This document shows positions 54,427 to 62,371 of a stretch of 64,000 bases of DNA, piece by piece. Both the position numbers and the translations under genes were made by a program. Source of the stretch: Desulfobacteraceae bacterium (GTDB lineage Bacteria; Desulfobacterota; Desulfobacteria; Desulfobacterales; Desulfosalsimonadaceae); the NCBI GenBank assembly GCA_021737565.1, contig JAIPDS010000002.1, positions 1 through 64,000 of the forward strand, written 5' to 3'. The notes below the pieces were generated by a model that had not been told where the DNA came from, did not search any database, and saw only the letters and a program-made list of their open reading frames with translations. Numbering within the stretch: the first letter of the stretch is position 1; the number at the start of each line of letters is the position of its first letter.

Positions 54427-55113
54427 ATGGACTTTATTCTGCAGGGACTAACCGAGGCTTTCCGGCTTCTTTTGGCAGGAGATGAAGAGACCTTTTCCGC
54501 AGTGGCGGCAACCCTTAAGGTCTCTTGTCTTTCCATGGCGGCAAGCCTTGCACTTGGACTGCCCCTGGGATTTCTCCTGGGATATCTTCGGTTTCCGGGA
54601 AGACGCAAGATCCGCATGGTGGTTGACACTCTTTTGTCGCTTCCAACGGTATTTATCGGCCTTATGGTATATGCCTTTGTTTCCAGCAGGGGACCGCTGG
54701 GAGAAATGAATCTTCTTTTCACCCTGCCCGGCATTGCTATAGGACAGACCATCCTGGCCCTGCCTATCGTGATCGCCCTTTCGGCTACTGCTGTTGAAAG
54801 TCTGGAGGCGGGCCTTCGCACAACTCTTCTTTCGCTCGGGGCCGGCAAATACAGGCTGATGACAGGCATCATGTGGGAGGCAAGGCACGCCATATTAGCA
54901 GCAGCGCTTACAGCATACGGCAGAGTTATGACAGAGGTGGGAATCTCCATGATGGTCGGAGGAAATATCAAGTGGCACACCAGGACCATTACCACAGCAA
55001 TTGCGCTTGAGACCGCCAAGGGCAAATTCGCCATGGGAATCGCACTGGGCCTGGTACTGCTGATGATTGCATTTGCTGTAAACGCCGGGGTTTCGTTTTT
55101 GCGCAGAAAATAG
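54427..55113 (+). CDS. tupB: Tungstate ABC transporter permease
   Basis: A 228-residue membrane component with about five to six helices. The EAA loop ARHAILAAALTAYGRVMTEVG and the motif LSLPTVFIGLMVYAF match TupB. It starts 6 bases after tupA. It is shorter than ModB because it has fewer helices. Confidence 0.92.
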   Translation: MDFILQGLTEAFRLLLAGDEETFSAVAATLKVSCLSMAASLALGLPLGFLLGYLRFPGRRKIRMVVDTLLSLPTVFIGLMVYAFVSSRGPLGEMNLLFTLPGIAIGQTILALPIVIALSATAVESLEAGLRTTLLSLGAGKYRLMTGIMWEARHAILAAALTAYGRVMTEVGISMMVGGNIKWHTRTITTAIALETAKGKFAMGIALGLVLLMIAFAVNAGVSFLRRK

Positions 55114-55124
55114 ACAGGCCGAAT

Positions 55125-56165
55125 ATGTCCCTGTACAGGCTTGAAAACATAGAGCAACGCTACGGCGGAAAAACCGTTCTTTCAATACCGGACTGGTCTG
55201 TTGCCGAAGGCACCATAACCGGGCTCTGCGGCCCTAACGGCAGCGGGAAAAGCACGCTTTTAAGGCTTCTCGGATTCACTGATTCCCCGGCCCGGGGCAG
55301 AATCTTCTTCAGGGACCGCGCAACCGATATCTATGCCGGAAACCTGCGCAAAAAAGCAACCTTGCTGCCTCAGGAATCCTACCTCCTAAAGCGCACGGTT
55401 TACAGAAACATCGCCTACGGCCTACGAATAAGAGGAGAGAAAAAAAACCAAAGGCAAAGGGTCGCACAGGCACTGTCGCTTGTGGGTCTGGATGCGGAAA
55501 GCTTTGCAGAAAGACCCTGGTATGCCCTTTCCGGCGGAGAGGCAAGAAGGGCCGCCATGGCGGCGCGACTGGTGTTAAACCCGGAGGTGCTACTTCTCGA
55601 CGAACCAACCGCAGGAGTTGACGCCCAAAGCGCCCAGATGATGAAGCAGGCCGCAGCAGACGCACATTTTAAAAACGGTGTTACGCTTGTTATTGCAAGT
55701 CACGATCTTCAATGGCTCGAAGACATCTGCACCGACATTTTTTACATGTTTGACGGGAAACTCCTTGGAAAGGGCACAAGGACCTTTATATTCGGACCCT
55801 GGGAAAAAACAGGAGATAACGGCGCCCTATGCAGACTTGCAGACGGGCAGGTATTTTTAGCAGAAAACGCGCCCAAAGATCCGGCCGGCGCAGCCGCAGC
55901 CATAGAGCCGGAAGAACTTAGCCTTCATTTGGAAAAACAGGATATTCCCCCGGAAAAAACAGCCGTGAAGGGAATTCTTGTTCGCCTTGCCCTGGAAAAA
56001 CACAGCGGAAGGTTAAGAGCCTCTATATCTGCAGGCCACACCGAGTTCATTGTTTACCCGGATCCAAAATCCATTCACAGAAAAGGATTTCTCCCCGGCT
56101 CGCCCGTATGGCTCGCATATACCCCGCAAAAAGTAAAATGGTTCGGAAAAGAAAGACGCCCTTAA
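55125..56165 (+). CDS. tupC: Tungstate ABC transporter ATPase
   Basis: A 346-residue ATPase. Walker A is GPNGSGKST, the signature LSGGEARR and Walker B LLLDEPTAGVD. The C-terminal extension (about 270-346) looks like a TOBE-type oxoanion-sensing domain (GILVRLALEKHSGRLRASIS), which could lower uptake when tungstate is plentiful. It follows tupB by 11 bases. Confidence 0.92.
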   Translation: MSLYRLENIEQRYGGKTVLSIPDWSVAEGTITGLCGPNGSGKSTLLRLLGFTDSPARGRIFFRDRATDIYAGNLRKKATLLPQESYLLKRTVYRNIAYGLRIRGEKKNQRQRVAQALSLVGLDAESFAERPWYALSGGEARRAAMAARLVLNPEVLLLDEPTAGVDAQSAQMMKQAAADAHFKNGVTLVIASHDLQWLEDICTDIFYMFDGKLLGKGTRTFIFGPWEKTGDNGALCRLADGQVFLAENAPKDPAGAAAAIEPEELSLHLEKQDIPPEKTAVKGILVRLALEKHSGRLRASISAGHTEFIVYPDPKSIHRKGFLPGSPVWLAYTPQKVKWFGKERRP

Positions 56166-56171
56166 CTGTTT

Positions 56172-56200
56172 TTGAATTTCGGGTCGCGCTCTGTTATACT
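56172..56200 (+). promoter_or_regulatory. Strong sigma-70 promoter of the galT-like operon
   Basis: TTGAAT (56172-56177) and TATACT (56195-56200) are separated by exactly 17 bases. The site begins 6 bases after the tupC stop and 91 bases before the next ATG, so the three following genes are not simply part of the tup operon. Confidence 0.7.
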
Positions 56201-56290
56201 GAAAATATCTTATCCCTGACCGGATCTAAAGATTCCGAAAGATCCTGTGCTTCAGAACTGCGGCAAATTTGGAAATACCGGAGGTTGCTC

Positions 56291-57334
56291 ATGGGTATTG
56301 AATTCAAAAGGCGGGACAAGGTCGCAAAATTTTTAAACCCTTTCAAGGATTTTGAGCTCTCAGAGGCCAAATGCCAAATCAGAAAGGACCCTCTTACAGG
56401 CAGAACCGGGCGCCTGGCTCATTTTGTGGGATTTAAGCCCCCGTCAGCGGATTTTACAAGGATCATCGAGGATTCTGAACAAAACTGCCCCTTTTGCCCG
56501 GAAAACGTGCTTAAAATAACCCCGAAATTCGATCCCGGGCAGATCCCTGAAGGAAGGCTAAAAAAGGGCGAATCCATCCTGTTTCCCAATCTTTTGCCCT
56601 ATGACGCTAACAGCGCGCTTGCCGTGCTGTGCAAAAAGCATTACAGGGCTCTTACGGATTTTACTCCCGGTATTTTCGTGGATGCCCTTGAAAACTGCCT
56701 TGACTACCTGGACAGGGTTATAGAAGACAAAGGCGGCACTTACGGCCTTGTGACCTGGAACTACATGCCTGCAGCAGGCTCCAGCCAGGTGCATCCGCAT
56801 TTTCAGGTCTATGCAACCCAAGAGCCCGGCAATTTTCTCCAGGCCATGCTCTCTTCAGGCAGAAAGTATATGCAGGAAAACGGCCGCACATACTGGGAGG
56901 ACTACATAAAGGCGGAAACAGATGCAGGCCAAAGGCTTATCACACAAGGCAAAAGCAGCGTATGGCTCACAGATTTCGTGCCCTTGAGCGCTCTGGCCGA
57001 TATAGTCGGGATCTTTCCGGAAAAACAGACCCTGTTTGACCTAAGCAATGCAGATCTTCGTGAAGCAGCGCAAATCCTTAACACTGCAATAGCTTACCTG
57101 GGGCAGCAGGGTGTCTACAGCCTGAATATGGGATGGATGCCCGCCCGTGAGACTGAAAGGCATCACTGGCTGCAGCTCAGGATATCGCCCAGGCTTTATC
57201 TGGCACCTCACGTGTGGTGCACTGAAACGCCTTCGCTGGTCTACCAGTACCAGGAATCTTTTATGATCTGGGCGCCCGAGGATACTGCAAAAGAGCTGGG
57301 TGAATTTGTTAAAAAAGCTGAAAGCGGGCATTGA
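56291..57334 (+). CDS. GalT-like HIT-superfamily nucleotidyltransferase
   Basis: A 347-residue protein related to galactose-1-phosphate uridylyltransferase. The catalytic HPHFQ (in SSQVHPHFQVYATQEP) lies near residue 178. A zinc site is suggested by CPFCPENVLK. A second half (about 190-347) folds as in GalT dimers, with HHWLQLRISPR near the end. No galactose gene is nearby; the role may be another nucleotidyl transfer. The ATG at 56291 has GGAGG 6 bases upstream. A long open frame further upstream overlaps tupC and is not used. Confidence 0.75.
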   Translation: MGIEFKRRDKVAKFLNPFKDFELSEAKCQIRKDPLTGRTGRLAHFVGFKPPSADFTRIIEDSEQNCPFCPENVLKITPKFDPGQIPEGRLKKGESILFPNLLPYDANSALAVLCKKHYRALTDFTPGIFVDALENCLDYLDRVIEDKGGTYGLVTWNYMPAAGSSQVHPHFQVYATQEPGNFLQAMLSSGRKYMQENGRTYWEDYIKAETDAGQRLITQGKSSVWLTDFVPLSALADIVGIFPEKQTLFDLSNADLREAAQILNTAIAYLGQQGVYSLNMGWMPARETERHHWLQLRISPRLYLAPHVWCTETPSLVYQYQESFMIWAPEDTAKELGEFVKKAESGH

Positions 57335-57363
57335 CAAAACGGCAGGAGCAAGGAAAAAGGCAT

Positions 57364-58371
57364 ATGAATACAGAACTGCCGCAATTGCCGCCGCAGGCAA
57401 AATGTACAAGATGCAGGGGCAGGGCCGTGGTTTCCCTGCCTTCTCATAATTCCAGGTTCTGCGAGGACTGTTTTATCCATTTTTTTCAAACCGCTGTTAA
57501 AAGAGGTCTTAAAAAAGCAGGACCCGGGGAAAACAGTCCTCTTATGGTGGCGGTCTCCGGGGGCAAGGATTCTCTTTGCGCATGGTCTGTATTAAACGAT
57601 CTTGGCTATGAAACAAGGGGGTTGCATATAAACCTGGGCATTGAAGGCTTTTCCGAGGCTTCCAGGGAGGCTGTTGCTGAATTTGCAGCCTCCAGGGGAC
57701 TTTCCTGGTCGGAATACAGCCTTAAAAATGAATTCGGCTACAGCATGCCCGAAATCTACAGCATCCTTAAATACAAAATATGCTCTGTGTGCGGAAGGTT
57801 AAAAAGGCAGTTTTTAAACAGGCTCACCGCCAAGGAGAGCTATTCTTGCGTTGTTACCGGCCATAATCTTGATGACGAGGCCGCCCGCCTGCTCGGAAAC
57901 CTTATCGGAGACCGGCAGGAATTTGTCAGTCGCCAGTTTCCGTGGCTTCCTTCTCCGCACCCGAAAATCCCGGCTAAATTAAAACCGCTGCACCGGCTGG
58001 AGATAAAAGAAATCCTTGCATACTGCAAAATAAAACACATTACCCCCTCACGGGACGCGTGTCCGTTTTCCCGGGGTGCCACCAGCAACTATTTCGCAGA
58101 GGCCCTTGAATTCCTGGATAAAAAAATGCCGGGCACCAAACGCGGATTCCTGTTTTCCTACCTGCGCAAGCCAAAGGAACTGCGCCCCGCGGATAATTAT
58201 GTCAACTGCGCTGTCTGCGGGGAGCCGGCACTTTTTTCCACCTGCCCGGTATGCGGCATTAAAAAACGCATACAGGAAATAGAGGCAAAACGTTTTGCAG
58301 GACAAGCACGCAAATCAGCTACCGATGCCAAAGGGACGGAAGCGTTTTCGCCCCCTGATTCCAACCATTAA
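57364..58371 (+). CDS. TtuA/Ncs6-type tRNA 2-thiolation PP-loop ATPase
   Basis: A 335-residue PP-loop ATPase of the TtcA/TtuA/Ncs6 group (TIGR00269-like). The N-terminal zinc site is C14, C17, C33, C36. The PP-loop is SGGKDS at 65-70. The three cysteines that hold a [4Fe-4S] cluster in TtuA and its relatives match C140, C143 and C233. The C-terminal zinc site is C282, C285, C294, C297. It should activate a uridine by adenylation and replace oxygen with sulfur. It follows the GalT-like gene by 29 bases. The 35-residue C-terminal tail is poorly conserved. Confidence 0.85.
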   Translation: MNTELPQLPPQAKCTRCRGRAVVSLPSHNSRFCEDCFIHFFQTAVKRGLKKAGPGENSPLMVAVSGGKDSLCAWSVLNDLGYETRGLHINLGIEGFSEASREAVAEFAASRGLSWSEYSLKNEFGYSMPEIYSILKYKICSVCGRLKRQFLNRLTAKESYSCVVTGHNLDDEAARLLGNLIGDRQEFVSRQFPWLPSPHPKIPAKLKPLHRLEIKEILAYCKIKHITPSRDACPFSRGATSNYFAEALEFLDKKMPGTKRGFLFSYLRKPKELRPADNYVNCAVCGEPALFSTCPVCGIKKRIQEIEAKRFAGQARKSATDAKGTEAFSPPDSNH

Positions 58372-58390
58372 CAACAAAGGAGGAAAAGCC

Positions 58391-59830
58391 ATGGGAATCC
58401 GCACCGCACAGCAGTACAAAGAAAGCCTGCGCGACGGGAGAAATGTCTACATCAGCGGTGAAAAGGTGGAAGACATCACGCAGCACCGGGTTCTGGGGGT
58501 CACTGTGGACACGGTCGCGGCCGGATATGAAATGACATCATCCGATAATCAGGAGATACGTGAAAAACTGGTTGCCAAACACCCGGAAACAGGAGAGCCA
58601 ATCAACCGTTTTTTCATCACCCCTCAAAATTCAGAGCAATTATTTGACAGAACCAGGATGATTCATCTCTTAATCGAGAACACCGGGGGGCTTCCCTTTG
58701 GAAAGGACATCGGCACGGACTGCCTTAATGCCGTCATGGCGGTAGCCCGGCAAATTGGAAACAAGCAGTATGAAGAAAACGCAAAAAACTTCCTGGAGCA
58801 TCTGCGCAAAAACGATCTTCACACCTGCGGTGCCGTAAGCTGCGTCAAGGGTGACCGATCCAAAGAGCCGGCCATGCAGAAACACCCGGATTACTATTTG
58901 CATGTTGTCGATAAAAACAAGGACGGCATCGTGGTAAAAGGCGCCAAGATGCACATCACCAGCGCTCCCAACGCAAACGAGATCATAGTGGTTCCAACGC
59001 GCCAGATGCGGGAAAACGAGGCTGATTACGCGGTAAGCTTTGCCATACCGGCAAACACCAAGGGTATCACCTTTATCTGCCGAAACGGCCGGGGCCCCTG
59101 GTCAGACCGGGAATTTCATCCCGACCGGCCTGTAAGGGAGCTAACAGAGGCCATGATCGTGTTTGACAATGTTTTCGTCCCCTGGGACCGGGTTTTTATG
59201 TGCGGCGAATGGCAGTATTCCATGCTACTTGCCTATACGTTTGCCACCTTTCACAGGTTTACGGCCATCAGCTACAAGATCCCGTCAGTAGAGGTCATGG
59301 CCGGCTGTGCGGTGGCGATGGCCAAATACAACGGCCTTGAAAAAGTCGGCCACATCCGCGACAAGCTGGCCAATATAGCCGCATACGTGGAAACCCTAAG
59401 GGCTCTTACCCGAGCTTCTGCCCTGGAACCGGTCATGCACGGCGATATTGCGGTTCCCAACCCGCTGGTAACCAACATGGCAAAGCTTCATTTCGCAGAC
59501 AACTACCACCAGTTCGTCAAGCTGATCCAGGACATCGGAGGAGGAATCGTTGCTACCTGTCCCGACAAGCGGGACTGGGATAATCCCGATATTCACGAAT
59601 ATCTTGAGCATTACCTGGGCGGCTCGGGAAAATACAGCACCATGGAGCGACTGCAAATGGTACATGAAACCATGCGGCACGTGTGCTCCCACGAATCGGC
59701 TTTCCACGAGGTCACAACCGTGCATGCAGAGGGCTCCATGGCGGCCCAGAAAATGATGATCCTCTACGAATCGCCGCTGGAGCGCTATGAAACCCGGGCC
59801 AAAAGGGCCGCCGGCATTATTGAATCCTGA
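58391..59830 (+). CDS. HpaB / 4-hydroxybutyryl-CoA dehydratase-superfamily flavoprotein
   Basis: A 479-residue flavoprotein of the 4-hydroxyphenylacetate 3-monooxygenase / 4-hydroxybutyryl-CoA dehydratase (AbfD) superfamily. It has MGIRTAQQYKESLRDGR, VVKGAKMHITSAP, VFDNVFVPWDRVFMCGE and the FAD-contacting HAEGSM near 445. AbfD holds a [4Fe-4S] cluster with C99, C103, H292 and C299; here only the histidine (H288) is kept, the last cysteine is Y295 and the first two are replaced in GGLPFGKDIG. So it probably carries FAD only. AAAGGAGG precedes the ATG at 58391. Confidence 0.85.
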   Translation: MGIRTAQQYKESLRDGRNVYISGEKVEDITQHRVLGVTVDTVAAGYEMTSSDNQEIREKLVAKHPETGEPINRFFITPQNSEQLFDRTRMIHLLIENTGGLPFGKDIGTDCLNAVMAVARQIGNKQYEENAKNFLEHLRKNDLHTCGAVSCVKGDRSKEPAMQKHPDYYLHVVDKNKDGIVVKGAKMHITSAPNANEIIVVPTRQMRENEADYAVSFAIPANTKGITFICRNGRGPWSDREFHPDRPVRELTEAMIVFDNVFVPWDRVFMCGEWQYSMLLAYTFATFHRFTAISYKIPSVEVMAGCAVAMAKYNGLEKVGHIRDKLANIAAYVETLRALTRASALEPVMHGDIAVPNPLVTNMAKLHFADNYHQFVKLIQDIGGGIVATCPDKRDWDNPDIHEYLEHYLGGSGKYSTMERLQMVHETMRHVCSHESAFHEVTTVHAEGSMAAQKMMILYESPLERYETRAKRAAGIIES

Positions 59831-59842
59831 GCCGGCTCAACT

Positions 59843-60200
59843 TTGATGGCTTCGTAAAAAGTCCAATATCTGCGTTGCACTGCATCCCTGCGGAATTTCG
59901 CGTACGATAAGTACGCTGCATTCCTCGGGATTTGCGCGCCTTGATCTTGAACTTTTTACTTTGCCATCTCAAAATTGACTTCCAAGGAAATCATTTTTTT
60001 GCGCTCTCACGAAATTGCACCTCGTTGCCCTGACGGCGGTGCGGAAAAGCGGGTTTCCGAGCGGAAATTGAGGCTCGACAAGGCTCCTGGAGCGAGGAAA
60101 CTCCTTTTTCGCACCGCCGATCAGCCAAGGTGCTTACGGATTTCCTTTCTGCAAAAAGGCCGCGTCAGCTGAATAAATCGCTTTTTACGAGACTGTCAAC
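59843..60200 (-). repeat. Dispersed palindromic repeat, copy 3, interrupted
   Basis: The third copy of the family, in the opposite orientation. The shared 20-mer is found in complement at 59940-59959 and the central hairpin at 59901-59915. The outer arms ttgatggcttcgtaaaaag and ctttttacgagactgtcaa pair. Unlike the other copies the element is 358 bp, because about 200 bp is inserted near its right end. The right arm contains the stop codon (60196-60198) of the minus-strand membrane gene. Confidence 0.8.
59982..60183. mobile_element. Hairpin element inserted inside repeat copy 3
   Basis: Copies 1 and 2 read without interruption across the junction that here is split by 202 bp. The trinucleotide ctt at both edges (59979-59981 and 60181-60183) could be a target duplication. 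The insert is itself a long imperfect hairpin: arms 60035-60058 (ggcggtgcgg onwards) and 60096-60118 pair, and aaggaaatc near the left end pairs with gatttcctt at 60140. It contains no gene. It looks like a second non-autonomous element. Confidence 0.6.
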
Positions 60201-60687
60201 TCTGGGCCTCCTCATGCCGCGGCACCGTCCAGGGCTTGCCCGCAAGCCGGCAGTAAAGCAAAACCAGCAAAAACGCCATGGTAAGTCCCAGATGCGCAAG
60301 AAGGAGCACTATTACGACCTGCGGTGAAAATGGGACAAAAAAGGTATTTCTGATTACAAGCAAAATGCCCGAGACAATTATGCCTAAAAGAATCGCCGCC
60401 CGCACACCGCCGGAGGCTGAAAGCCTCCGGTACTTGCGGGTTACAAGGAAAAATTCGGCTGCAAAATAGGCTGCGATCGCAAGGATAGCAGCAGCCCCCA
60501 GGTAATGGAGGAAATGGGTGGTATAGAATTCGGCAAGCCACCCCAGGCCCGGGATATCTGCTATATAATAGCGTTTGAAAATCGGCATCTGTGCAAACCC
60601 GGTAAGAGCAAGAAGAAACAGTATCAGGCCGTATGCGTAGTTAAGCTTCCGTTGGCTGCGGGCTGTGGTGTTGCTTCTTGTTTTCAT
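60196..60687 (-). CDS. Four-helix membrane subunit (cytochrome b-like) of an electron-transfer complex
   Basis: A 163-residue integral membrane protein with four predicted helices (about 16-34, 60-82, 94-113, 122-145). Histidines near helix ends (HFLHYLG in helix 2, LAHLGLT in helix 4) could hold heme. It overlaps the four-cluster ferredoxin gene by 4 bases, so it is probably its membrane anchor, and together they could pass electrons between quinone and a periplasmic oxidoreductase. I cannot assign a named family. Confidence 0.6.
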   Translation of the reverse strand: MKTRSNTTARSQRKLNYAYGLILFLLALTGFAQMPIFKRYYIADIPGLGWLAEFYTTHFLHYLGAAAILAIAAYFAAEFFLVTRKYRRLSASGGVRAAILLGIIVSGILLVIRNTFFVPFSPQVVIVLLLAHLGLTMAFLLVLLYCRLAGKPWTVPRHEEAQS

Positions 60688-61673
60688 GATGCTTCTCCTT
60701 TATCTTTACCGGCTTGTCCGGATTTGTTGATAAAACTGTATGTCTTTACCGCTGCGGCGGCAATCCCGGCAAACGGGGCAATAAGCATGGCTGCAGTAAG
60801 GTTTTCGGCCTTGTCCATGGCATTGTCTGCGGGTGCAAGGTGCGGCCTGCCTGCGCCCTTCTCGATTGCGGAATTAAGATCCTCAAACGGCACCGGTGAT
60901 ACGTAGATTGTATTTGTACCGCCGTTTTCCGTCTCCCCGTAAATGTAGCCGCCGATCTCTTCTGCAATTTCATGGGCCTCCCTGATAATTTCGTTTCTCG
61001 GGCCGATCTTCTGCACATTTGCCGGGCAGGCCACGATACAGGCGGGCTTTTTGCCCCTGGCCACGCGTTCATAGCACCTGTCACACTTATACATCACTCC
61101 GTTTCCGGCAAAAGAGGGCATAATATCAAGATAAAGCCCTACCCCGGTCTGACGCTGGGGTATGCTCCAGGGGCAGACATTTCTGCATTTTGAGCCGCCC
61201 AGGCAAAGATCGTAATCAATCCTGGAAATCCCGTTTTTATACTGCCTGGCGGCCCCCCACGGGCACAGGTTTACGCACGGCGGATTAACACAATGCATGC
61301 ATCGCCTGGGGATATTGATCGTCTCTTTGCCGCCGTTTACCTCAACCTCTGCATGCTGAATATAAAGAAAGTTATACGGGGTCAGCCTGTCCCTTACGTG
61401 TCGCTTATCAGACCAGTCCTCCACCTTGACCCTGGAGGGATACATCTTTGGAAACGGCTTTTCAGGCTCCGGGAACTTGTGCCCGTTTGTCTCTCTGCAG
61501 GCTTCCACACAGGCGCCGCAACCGATGCATTTGCGGATATCGAGAAGGGTTGCAAGCTGCCCGTCGCCGCTGTTGCCTGCCGCGGCAACCGAAGGCACCG
61601 CAAGGGCTGCGGCAGACCCCGCAGCTGCAATACCTCCTTTTAAAAATGATCGTCTTGAAATCGACTCAGACAT
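60684..61673 (-). CDS. TAT-exported four-cluster ferredoxin-type subunit (HybA/DmsB-like)
   Basis: A 329-residue Fe-S protein. The TAT signal SRRSFLKGG (6-14) starts the protein. Four [4Fe-4S] sites follow: CIGCGACVEAC (49-59), CMHCVNPPCVNLCP, CLGGSKCRNVCP and CDRCYERVARGKKPACIVACP. A hydrophobic stretch near 290-312 may anchor it. The pattern is that of HybA, DmsB and formate dehydrogenase beta subunits. The ATG at 61673 follows GAGGTGG; a longer start is unlikely. The catalytic subunit is not in the window. Confidence 0.85.
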   Translation of the reverse strand: MSESISRRSFLKGGIAAAGSAAALAVPSVAAAGNSGDGQLATLLDIRKCIGCGACVEACRETNGHKFPEPEKPFPKMYPSRVKVEDWSDKRHVRDRLTPYNFLYIQHAEVEVNGGKETINIPRRCMHCVNPPCVNLCPWGAARQYKNGISRIDYDLCLGGSKCRNVCPWSIPQRQTGVGLYLDIMPSFAGNGVMYKCDRCYERVARGKKPACIVACPANVQKIGPRNEIIREAHEIAEEIGGYIYGETENGGTNTIYVSPVPFEDLNSAIEKGAGRPHLAPADNAMDKAENLTAAMLIAPFAGIAAAAVKTYSFINKSGQAGKDKGEAS

Positions 61674-62208
61674 GATCCACCTCGTTTGTTTGTTTGAAAC
61701 TTTGAATATTTTCTTTTTCTCCCCCTTCCATTTCGGCTTTTGCTTCAAGCATGGCGGATCTCAAAAGCTCCAGGCCGGATATAACCCGGTTTCTGCCGGC
61801 CGGGTCCAGTTTTTCAAGGATTTTTGCCTGCATTTGCTTCTGAAAGTCCTTAATCCGTTCGACCGCTCTCCTGCCTTCCGGTGTCAGGCGCAAAAGCCTG
61901 ACCCTGCCGTCTGCAGGATCAACGGCACTTTCAATTAGCCCTTTTTCATTCATACTATTAACAAGTTTGGTCACCCTGCTTTTAGCCACTTCCAGTTGTT
62001 CGGCAATCCCTTTTACAGTCAGATACCGCTCGCTGCCGAAAAGCATCAGGCACCGTATTTCAGAATACGGAAGACCGAATTTCCCGGCCTCGAAAAGCTG
62101 CCTGTCCTCGCAGCAGCGCCTGATGTCCTCGATCAGTACATTTAGCCGGCTGAGCTGGTACTCGGAAATCCTAAACTTTTGTTCGTATGTATTCCCATTT
62201 TTGTTCAT
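61666..62208 (-). CDS. MarR-family transcriptional regulator
   Basis: A 180-residue winged-helix MarR regulator. The recognition helix is LEVAKSRVTKLVNSM and the wing DPADGRVRLLRLTPEGRR. The open frame extends 14 codons upstream to 62250, but the -35 and -10 boxes lie inside that stretch, so I place the start at the ATG at 62208, almost leaderless. Its 3-prime end overlaps the ferredoxin gene by 8 bases, so it probably controls that operon. Confidence 0.8.
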   Translation of the reverse strand: MNKNGNTYEQKFRISEYQLSRLNVLIEDIRRCCEDRQLFEAGKFGLPYSEIRCLMLFGSERYLTVKGIAEQLEVAKSRVTKLVNSMNEKGLIESAVDPADGRVRLLRLTPEGRRAVERIKDFQKQMQAKILEKLDPAGRNRVISGLELLRSAMLEAKAEMEGGEKENIQSFKQTNEVDHV

Positions 62209-62247
62209 AGTGTTAATTAATTTAATTACTAAAGACATTGCTGTCAA
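62208..62247 (-). promoter_or_regulatory. marR promoter overlapped by a palindromic operator
   Basis: On the minus strand TTGACA (62242-62247) is perfect and TAAATT (62219-62224) lies 17 bases on. The AT-rich imperfect palindrome TAGTAATTAA...TTAATTAACACTA (62208-62231) covers the -10 and the start, an arrangement typical of MarR self-repression. Confidence 0.5.
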
Positions 62248-62371
62248 CAAAAAAATGGGTTGACTTATGCAGGGATCAAATCAAATGATCTATGTTCAGG
62301 TATAAAAGAGTCTTAAAATCAAAACCGGAATTAAAAAAATTTGAAAACCATTTTTCAGGGAGGAAAAGTTC

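Noticed and set aside
56108-56290. N-terminal extension of the GalT-like protein
   Set aside because: It overlaps the tupC end and the promoter, and the ATG at 56291 has the only good ribosome-binding site.
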